In this document: in pieces, positions 33,738-39,645 of the stretch
How the letters are laid out: every line of letters starts with the position of its first letter
Numbering within the stretch: position 1 is the first letter of the stretch
Assembly: GCA_017551025.1 (NCBI GenBank)
Contig: JAFZNG010000033.1
Location: 1 to 39,645 of the forward strand
Length of the DNA: 39,645 nt
Origin: Paludibacteraceae bacterium
GTDB lineage: Bacteria; Bacteroidota; Bacteroidia; Bacteroidales; Paludibacteraceae
Direction of reading: 5' to 3'
Notes under the pieces: model-generated
What the model saw: the letters and a program-made list of their open reading frames with translations, nothing else
Database searches by the model: none
What the model was told of the DNA's origin: nothing
Program-made: the position numbers and the translations under genes

Positions 33738-35205
33738 GGCGAATAAATTCTTTACTCTTAACCATCAAAGGATGCATATATCGATCCACATAGATGAAGG
33801 GTACGTCTTTGCGGTATTCCGCTACGATCTTCTCTAACTTCGGAGAGGACTTAGCAGGACGACGGAACTCAAGTGCCTGTGCAGCATTCATTAGTTCGAT
33901 ACCCAATACCGACTCCGTATTCTCGACAACACGGACTAATTTCGTAGCAGAATTGGCACCCATCGACACATGGTCTTCCTGGTCTTGAGAGGAAGGAATC
34001 GAATCGCAGGATGCCGGCCAACAGAGTCCTTTGGACTGGCTGACGATACTTGCAGCCGTATATTGCGGAATCATGAAACCGCTACTCAGTCCGGGTTTGG
34101 CTACCAGGAACGGAGGCAAACTACGTTGACCGGAGATCAGACGATAGACACGTCGTTCCGAGATACTGCCCAGTTCACTCAGTGCAACGGCTAACATATC
34201 CATCGGAATCGCGATGGGTTCACCATGGAAATTACCGGCAGAGATGATCAAATCCTCATCGGGGAAGATGTTAGGGTTGTCAGTCGCAGAGTTAATCTCG
34301 TTCTCGATGATACTGTGCACATGAGCGATAGTATCCTTAACCGCTCCATGTACCTGTGGAATGCAACGGAATGAATACGGATCCTGTACATGCTCTTTCT
34401 TGCGGCAGATGAGTTCGCTGCCTTCCAGCAATTCCGCAAAACGCTCTGCGGTAACCATCTGTCCTGGCTGTGCACGCAAACGATGACTATGCGGATAGAA
34501 GGGTTCAATACGTCCATCAAACGCCTCAAGCGAAATCGCACCGATCATATCTGCCCATTGACTCAATCGTTCTGCCTGAATAATACTCCACACGGCATGT
34601 GCGCTCATGAATTGTGTGCCGTTGAGTAGCGCCAGTCCCTCTTTCGACTGTAAGCGGATAGGTTCCCAGCCGAGTTCTTTCCATACGTCCGCACTCTCGC
34701 GGCGCTCACCTTTGTAGTACACTTCACCCATACCGATAATCGGCAGACTGAGGTGAGCCAAAGGCGCCAAGTCGCCCGACGCACCAAGCGAGCCTTGCTG
34801 ATAGACTACCGGCAACACGTCGTTGTTAAACATATCAATGAGGCGCTGTACTGTGCATAGTTGCGAACCCGAATGGCCGTAACTAAGGGACTGCGCCTTG
34901 AGCAGTAGCATGATCTTCACGATCTCGGGACGCACCTCTTCGCCCATACCGCAAGCATGGGACATAACCAGGTTGTGCTGAAGTTGGCTCAGTTCTTTCT
35001 CGGGAATGGATATGTTACAGAGCGAACCAAAACCGGTGGTGATACCATATACCGGATGACCGATGTCACCCATTTTACTATCCAGATACTTACGGCATTT
35101 TTCGATAGCAGCAACGGCTTCCGGACCGAGTTGCAACTGCTCATGCTTGTCTAAAATCTCTTTGACGCGTTCAATCGTCAGTCTCTCATGGCTAATTGTA
35201 TGCAT
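33721..35205 (-). CDS. hutH: Histidine ammonia-lyase
   Basis: The 494-residue protein has the MIO-forming Ala-Ser-Gly (residues 142-144) in GSLGASGDLAPL and the conserved Tyr53 in YGITTGFG. It removes ammonia from L-histidine to give urocanate. HutI overlaps its end and hutU precedes it by 25 bases, within an AAAATGAA repeat. Confidence 0.93.
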   Translation of the reverse strand: MHTISHERLTIERVKEILDKHEQLQLGPEAVAAIEKCRKYLDSKMGDIGHPVYGITTGFGSLCNISIPEKELSQLQHNLVMSHACGMGEEVRPEIVKIMLLLKAQSLSYGHSGSQLCTVQRLIDMFNNDVLPVVYQQGSLGASGDLAPLAHLSLPIIGMGEVYYKGERRESADVWKELGWEPIRLQSKEGLALLNGTQFMSAHAVWSIIQAERLSQWADMIGAISLEAFDGRIEPFYPHSHRLRAQPGQMVTAERFAELLEGSELICRKKEHVQDPYSFRCIPQVHGAVKDTIAHVHSIIENEINSATDNPNIFPDEDLIISAGNFHGEPIAIPMDMLAVALSELGSISERRVYRLISGQRSLPPFLVAKPGLSSGFMIPQYTAASIVSQSKGLCWPASCDSIPSSQDQEDHVSMGANSATKLVRVVENTESVLGIELMNAAQALEFRRPAKSSPKLEKIVAEYRKDVPFIYVDRYMHPLMVKSKEFIRREDLY

Positions 35206-35233
35206 AATTCTTCCTTTCTATTTTCATTTTTCA
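35206..35233 (-). repeat. AAAATGAA repeat over the hutU stop codon
   Basis: In the minus-strand sense GGAAAATGAAAAATGAAAAT runs through the TGA stop of hutU into the 25-base gap before hutH. Confidence 0.65.
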
Positions 35234-37255
35234 TTTTCCCAACGCTTCGCGGACGAGAACGTCATCGGCAATGTTTGGGATGGTTACTTTTAGTTCCGGG
35301 GTACGGTTCATCTCGCGCAGAATGGCATGGTTAGCTCCTTCGTTGCGTGCCCAACTACGACGTGCAATACCGTTGTTCACATCCCAGAACAACATGTTCT
35401 TGATATGTCGTTCGCTATCTTCGCTTCCGTCGATCACCATACCGAAGCCGCCATTGATCACTTCTCCCCAACCTACTCCACCACCATTATGGATACTTAC
35501 CCAAGTCGCGCCTCGGAATCCATCGCCGATGACGTTTTGAATCGCCATATCGGCAGTGAATTGACTACCATCGTAGATGTTACTTGTCTCGCGGAAAGGC
35601 GAGTCCGTTCCACTCACGTCATGATGGTCACGTCCTAACACGATGGGAGCAGTTATCTCACCACGACGGATGGCATCGTTGAACGCCAATGCGATCTTCG
35701 TTCGCCCCTCACAATCGGCATAGAGGATACGTGCTTGCGAACCTACCACGAGATTGTTGCGACCAGCTTCTTCTATCCAGTGGATATTATCATGCATCTG
35801 ACCTTGAATCTCTTCGGGAGCATCTTTCACTATCTCGCTAAGTACCTTCACGGCCAAGTCATCCGACTTCTGCAAGTCCTTCGGATCTTCGGACATGCAC
35901 ACCCACCTGAATGGGCCGAAACCGTAGTCAAAGAACATCGGTCCCATGATATCCTGTACGTAAGAAGGATAGCGGAACGAGCCATCGGCCTTGAGCACAT
36001 CCGCTCCTGCACGCGAACTCTCTAGGAGGAAAGCATTGCCGTAGTCGAAGAAATACATGCCGTTGGCGCTCAATCGGTTGATGGCAGCCACATGACGACG
36101 CAGCGATGCGCGTACGGCTTCCTTAAATCGTTCGGGTTCATCAGCCATCATCTTCTTCGACTCTTCAAGACTATACCCTACAGGATAATATCCTCCTGCC
36201 CAGGGGTTGTGCAGCGATGTCTGGTCCGAACCTAAATCTACCGGATAGTTCTCATCCGCTAACCGCTCCCACAAATCAACAATATTACCCACATAAGCGA
36301 GCGACACAATCTCTTTGTTCGTCTGTGCCTTACGGATACGGACGAACAGTTCGTCCAAGTCGTAGTGCAGTTCGTCTACCCAGCCTTGTTCATGGCGTTT
36401 CTCGGCTGCTAGCGGATTGATTTCTGCCGTGACGCTCACCACTCCTGCGATGTTTCCAGCCTTCGGTTGCGCACCCGACATACCGCCCAGACCAGCGGTT
36501 ACAAACAGCATTCCTTTGCGTTCTTCGAGCGAACCGGACAAACCACGTTTGCGCAACTGTTTGCGTGCGGCATTCATCACGGTGATGGTCGTACCATGTA
36601 CGATACCTTGCGGACCGATATACATGTACGAACCGGCTGTCATCTGGCCGTATTGCGATACACCCAGCGCGTTAAAACGTTCCCAATGATCCTGGCTCGA
36701 GTAGTTCGGAATCACCATACCGTTCGTTACTACCACACGCGGTGCATCCTTATGGCTTGGAAAGAGTCCCATCGGCAGACCGGAATACATCGCCAGTGTC
36801 TGTTCATCCGTCATCGTTGCCAGGTACTGCATCGTCAGACGATATTGCGCCCAATTCTGGAATATCGCTCCATTGCCTCCATAGATGATGAGTTCGTGCG
36901 GATGCTGCGCCACACGCGGATCCAGGTTGTTCTGAATCATTGCCATGATAGCTGCCGCTTGACGTGACTTAGCCGGGTACTCGTCTATTGGACGCGCATA
37001 CATCGCATACGACGGACGGAAACGATACATATAGATACGTCCGTATCGACGCAGTTCTTCTGCAAACTCCGGAGCCAATACGGCATGGTGTTTGGGATCA
37101 AAATACCGCAAGGCATTCTTGAGTGCCAACACTTTCTCTTCTTCGGTCAGGATATCCTTGCGTTTGGGCGCATGGTTGATGGATGGGTCATAAGGCTTAA
37201 CCTCCGGCAACTCATCGGGTATTCCCGCCAATAGCTCTTTTTGAAAATCAGTCAT
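35231..37255 (-). CDS. hutU: Urocanate hydratase, long form
   Basis: The 674-residue protein contains GYGGNGAIFQNW-like and MYSGLPMGLFPSHKDAPRVVVTNGM segments, the NAD-site GAQPKAGNIAG and GRDHHDVSGTDSPFRETSNI, all typical of urocanase. It hydrates urocanate to imidazolonepropionate with tightly bound NAD+. Many bacterial HutU proteins are about 555 residues; this is the longer type, similar in length to animal urocanase. It starts four bases after ftcD. Confidence 0.92.
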   Translation of the reverse strand: MTDFQKELLAGIPDELPEVKPYDPSINHAPKRKDILTEEEKVLALKNALRYFDPKHHAVLAPEFAEELRRYGRIYMYRFRPSYAMYARPIDEYPAKSRQAAAIMAMIQNNLDPRVAQHPHELIIYGGNGAIFQNWAQYRLTMQYLATMTDEQTLAMYSGLPMGLFPSHKDAPRVVVTNGMVIPNYSSQDHWERFNALGVSQYGQMTAGSYMYIGPQGIVHGTTITVMNAARKQLRKRGLSGSLEERKGMLFVTAGLGGMSGAQPKAGNIAGVVSVTAEINPLAAEKRHEQGWVDELHYDLDELFVRIRKAQTNKEIVSLAYVGNIVDLWERLADENYPVDLGSDQTSLHNPWAGGYYPVGYSLEESKKMMADEPERFKEAVRASLRRHVAAINRLSANGMYFFDYGNAFLLESSRAGADVLKADGSFRYPSYVQDIMGPMFFDYGFGPFRWVCMSEDPKDLQKSDDLAVKVLSEIVKDAPEEIQGQMHDNIHWIEEAGRNNLVVGSQARILYADCEGRTKIALAFNDAIRRGEITAPIVLGRDHHDVSGTDSPFRETSNIYDGSQFTADMAIQNVIGDGFRGATWVSIHNGGGVGWGEVINGGFGMVIDGSEDSERHIKNMLFWDVNNGIARRSWARNEGANHAILREMNRTPELKVTIPNIADDVLVREALGK

Positions 37256-37259
37256 GGTA

Positions 37260-38978
37260 TTATCCGATATTTTTGTTTACTATTTCGAGTATCTCGCGCT
37301 CGGCAGCCTCCGCTTGTTTTACCAGCTCTGCCGCTTCCGCAATCAGTTTCTCTGCCGTTTCCCTATTCTTCAGTCCCGATGCGTTGATGCGCACGTTCAT
37401 GTCGGCTCCGCGAACCGCTGCACGAGCCGCCAACGCACCTACTCCGGCATCACTTGCACTCGCAGGATTACCTTTCTCGGCCATCGCTTTGAGAACCGGC
37501 ATCGCGCACATAGCCGTTTTCATCGTACGTAGAGGCACTTGCGTCGCATACAACGTAGCCGCTTCCATCGCAGCCGCACAAGCCGCTTTCTCTTCGTCCG
37601 TGCCTTTCGGCATCGCGAATACATCCATGATTTTATTAAATGCAGCCGTATCCTCGTCCACCAGCGCGAGCAGTTCATTCATCACCGCTTGCCCCTCTTC
37701 AGCCACTTTCGAGAACTCTTCCCAACGATCATCCCAGCCGCGTTTATGTGCGCTCAGATTCGCTACCATTGTGCCCAAGGCAGCACCAAGCGCTCCCATG
37801 TATGCCGAGATACTTCCACCACCAGGTGCCGGTGACTCACTGGCTGTCTCAACGGCAAAGCCCTTACATGTCATGCGGATCAGACGCTCTTTCTGTGCCA
37901 GTTCCTGCTCGTCTTCGATCATGTACTCTATCACTTTTTCCTTCGGATCAAACGGTTTCAACTCATCCAATCCCATCGACTTAACAGCCATACGGATGAT
38001 CTCTGCCTCGCTGATACCGTGCGAACGCTGTTGACGCGTCAAGTAATACTTTCCCGCATCAATAAGTGCACACTTAGGAACCAATCCGACTATCTCCGCT
38101 CCCGTAACACGCATACCACGCGCAGCTGCAGCACGGCTCACTTCTTCAAAAGCCACATGCAATGGCGTCACTTCGATATCAGTGATATTCATACTCACTT
38201 GCGCAATACCATATTCATCGATATACCAACCGATGGCCTTGCAGCCCTTCAACGTACCGGGAATCCAAATCTCCTGTCCATTCTCATCGCGGAGCACCTT
38301 ACCTGTCAGGCGTCCCCCTTCGCGTGCCTTACGCCCTTTTTCGCGCACATCAAAAGCCACAGCCATCGCACGACGCGTAGAAGTGGTATTGAGGTTAAAG
38401 TTCACGGCTATCAGGAAATTTCTTGCACCTACATTCGATGCGCCTACCTGTGCCGTACGCTCGTCATACTTCTTCGGACCAAAATCCGGACATTTCTTCG
38501 GATCACTCATCTTCTGCGGCAACGCTTCATATTCACCTTCACGACAAACGGCCAGGTTCTTACGCTCATCGCTATAAGCCGCCGCTTCGTAGCAGTAACA
38601 AGGAATGCCCAACTCTTCATACATCCGTTTGGCCAACCCACGTGCCAACTCGGCGCATTCCTCTAAGCTCACTCCCGTAATAGGAATCAATGGACACACA
38701 TCTGTCGCTCCGCTGCGCGGATGAGCACCGTGATGCAGACGCATATCGATCAGTTCACCGGCTTTGCGTGCACCGCGGAACGCTGCCTCTACTACGACTT
38801 CTGGTTCACCAACAAACGTCACTACCGTACGGTTAGTCGCTTCGCCAGGATCAACGTCCAGCACTTTCACTTTCTCGCCGTTCAACTCCGTAGCGGCAAT
38901 CTCTGCAACAATCTGGTTAATAACTTCCTTGTTGCGCCCTTCCGAAAAATTCGGCACACATTCAATTAGTTTTTTCAT
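37260..38978 (-). CDS. ftcD: Fused glutamate formimidoyltransferase/formimidoyltetrahydrofolate cyclodeaminase
   Basis: The 572-residue protein joins an N-terminal formiminotransferase (about residues 1-330; ECVPNFSEGR at the start, LRHHGAHPRSGATDVCPL-type loop) to a C-terminal cyclodeaminase (about 365-560; SPAPGGGSISAYMGALGAAL). It transfers the formimino group from formiminoglutamate to tetrahydrofolate, releasing glutamate, then makes methenyl-tetrahydrofolate and ammonia. The fused form is as in animals and many Bacteroidales. It is the first gene of the hut operon, with a 155-base leader. Confidence 0.93.
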   Translation of the reverse strand: MKKLIECVPNFSEGRNKEVINQIVAEIAATELNGEKVKVLDVDPGEATNRTVVTFVGEPEVVVEAAFRGARKAGELIDMRLHHGAHPRSGATDVCPLIPITGVSLEECAELARGLAKRMYEELGIPCYCYEAAAYSDERKNLAVCREGEYEALPQKMSDPKKCPDFGPKKYDERTAQVGASNVGARNFLIAVNFNLNTTSTRRAMAVAFDVREKGRKAREGGRLTGKVLRDENGQEIWIPGTLKGCKAIGWYIDEYGIAQVSMNITDIEVTPLHVAFEEVSRAAAARGMRVTGAEIVGLVPKCALIDAGKYYLTRQQRSHGISEAEIIRMAVKSMGLDELKPFDPKEKVIEYMIEDEQELAQKERLIRMTCKGFAVETASESPAPGGGSISAYMGALGAALGTMVANLSAHKRGWDDRWEEFSKVAEEGQAVMNELLALVDEDTAAFNKIMDVFAMPKGTDEEKAACAAAMEAATLYATQVPLRTMKTAMCAMPVLKAMAEKGNPASASDAGVGALAARAAVRGADMNVRINASGLKNRETAEKLIAEAAELVKQAEAAEREILEIVNKNIG

Positions 38979-38986
38979 GATATTCC

Positions 38987-39064
38987 CTATTCTATTTTAC
39001 GAATCACTTTCGGATCATGATGTAATGGATAATTGTTGACTATCGTCCTTCCATGCCGATGCAT
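38987..39064 (-). CDS. Possible His-rich leader peptide of the hut operon (25 aa)
   Basis: The frame starts at an ATG at 39064, has 25 codons and ends with TAG eight bases before the ftcD start. Four of the 25 residues are His (positions 2, 4, 15, 16). An inverted repeat ATAGTA/TACTAT (39063-39068, 39076-39081) overlaps its start codon. The frame stays open upstream of the ATG back to about 39127, so it could also be the end of a decayed gene. No ribosome site is obvious. Confidence 0.3.
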   Translation of the reverse strand: MHRHGRTIVNNYPLHHDPKVIRKIE

Positions 39065-39140
39065 AGTATAGAACTTACTATCCCCCGTCAGCCTCCCGCA
39101 TAACTTGTCTACACAATTATTCTTTTAACAAATTACGCTG

Positions 39141-39171
39141 CAAAGATAGATAAAAAATCCCACATATACAA
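39141..39171 (-). promoter_or_regulatory. Promoter of the hut operon
   Basis: On the minus strand TTG (39171-39169) and TATCTTTG (39148-39141) are 20 bases apart. The transcript would start near 39134, giving a leader of about 155 bases before ftcD. Confidence 0.75.
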
Positions 39172-39218
39172 GATTTTTATAATTAATTTATAAAAATAAT
39201 CATTTTTGAACGAAAAAA

Positions 39219-39350
39219 TTAGAAATATACATGGAACTTTCTTTCATTTTTCTGCATTTTCCATCCTCCTTTGCCCCTATTCACCATCACCCATTGCCCC
39301 AACGTGCCAAAGATATTGACCCACCACTTGTCAAAAGTTTCTCCTGACAT
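39219..39350 (-). CDS. Possible small protein (43 aa), second of an overlapping pair
   Basis: The frame starts in a TGATG overlap with the stop of the 52-codon frame upstream and runs 43 residues, with WW, GTLGQW and a basic C-terminus (KMQKNERKFH). The overlap suggests translational coupling, or a frameshift that split one small membrane protein. No family is recognised and there is no independent support. Confidence 0.22.
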   Translation of the reverse strand: MSGETFDKWWVNIFGTLGQWVMVNRGKGGWKMQKNERKFHVYF

Positions 39351-39508
39351 CAAAGACAACCAAGCATCAAAAGTCCTGCCCCAACCACAAAAAAATTAGG
39401 GCCAAGCCCTAATCCTTTCCTCGCATAGTACTCAACTTTATCCTCCCCCCTCAACTTTTGCCTTGCCTCTGCACGTTGCCCATGATCAATTTCCTTTGGC
39501 TTTTCCAT
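39350..39508 (-). CDS. Possible small membrane protein (52 aa)
   Basis: The frame has a charged N-terminal half (MEKPKEIDHGQRAEARQK...) and a hydrophobic C-terminus (FFVVGAGLLMLGCL), a tail-anchor-like layout. However, a perfect terminator hairpin lies inside its coding sequence, which argues against a transcript reaching its end. Unknown family. Confidence 0.25.
   Translation of the reverse strand: MEKPKEIDHGQRAEARQKLRGEDKVEYYARKGLGLGPNFFVVGAGLLMLGCL
39389..39413 (-). terminator. Perfect leftward intrinsic terminator near the right edge
   Basis: On the minus strand ATTAGGGC and GCCCTAAT pair perfectly around TTG, followed by seven T bases. It would end a leftward transcript coming from beyond 39.41 kb. 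Confidence 0.65.
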
Positions 39509-39578
39509 ATATATTATAAGGTGTCAAATTCTATGCCAAAAAGGATCAAGTAAAAAGGACTAAGCCTGGAGGATGTCC

Positions 39579-39645
39579 TCATAAATCTGGATGATCAATC
39601 CACCATTCCCACGAGCCTCTTACATCGACGGACAAATGATCACGC
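39579..39645 (-). CDS. Possible C-terminal end of a gene running off the right edge
   Basis: On the minus strand 21 codons (ending SWEWWIDHPDL) are open to a TGA at 39579-39581. A rightward frame starting at ATG 39591 is equally open, so the strand is not certain. A weak AGGAC/GTCCT stem with T bases follows the leftward stop. Confidence 0.2.
   Translation of the reverse strand, partial: RDHLSVDVRGSWEWWIDHPDL

Overview
The window looks like chromosomal DNA of a Bacteroidota bacterium, most likely order Bacteroidales. Several intergenic regions carry the Bacteroidota-type promoter (TTG or TTTG about 20 bases before TAnnTTTG), including a clear one in front of a tRNA-Glu gene. The gene families also fit: LptC, a TPR lipoprotein, an outer-membrane barrel protein, CoaX, diaminopimelate dehydrogenase, a DUF2723 membrane protein and a 674-residue urocanate hydratase. 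The genus cannot be told from sequence alone. No insertion sequence, integrase, CRISPR array or rRNA was seen.

Layout. 1-1.1 kb: the end of a small leftward unit (a conserved-looking partial protein and a 65-residue lipoprotein) and a 700-base gene-poor stretch with a long direct repeat. 1.1-4.0 kb: a type IV toxin-antitoxin pair (AbiEi-like/AbiEii), a GNAT acetyltransferase and a SIMPL-domain protein. 4.1 kb: tRNA-Glu(CTC) with promoter and terminator. 4.2-6.0 kb: an SGNH hydrolase divergent from a membrane-anchored LytTR regulator, with an inverted repeat between them. 6.0-10.4 kb: a COG0523 (CobW-like) GTPase overlapping a DUF2723 protein.

10.6-20.2 kb is a surface-polysaccharide cluster read rightward with overlapping genes: a short UDP-glucose-dehydrogenase-like protein, a full UDP-glucose dehydrogenase, a flippase, four glycosyltransferases, a polymerase/ligase, a DegT-type aminotransferase and a PglC/WcaJ-like initiating phosphoglycosyltransferase. 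Adenosine deaminase, FtsY and aspartate ammonia-lyase follow on the same strand to 23.65 kb.

From 23.65 kb on, protein-coding genes read leftward. One run (31.5 to 23.7 kb) holds diaminopimelate dehydrogenase, a small membrane protein, an acyl-CoA synthetase, CoaX, an outer-membrane protein, a TPR lipoprotein, LptC and FabG. The second (39.0 to 31.6 kb) is a histidine-utilisation operon, ftcD-hutU-hutH-hutI-folD. It converts histidine to glutamate and passes the formimino carbon through tetrahydrofolate; folD is the logical next step after the cyclodeaminase. Its leader contains a short His-rich reading frame ending 8 bases before ftcD. The last 600 bases hold possible very small genes and a perfect terminator hairpin, but no certain gene.

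The most unusual signals are (a) short tandem repeats that run through or begin at the stop codons of many genes, often in the sense orientation, (b) three promoters sharing an 18-base block TTGCGTATRTCAAAAAAA, well beyond the usual promoter boxes, (c) the His-rich leader frame before the hut operon, and (d) the inverted repeat at the LytTR promoter.
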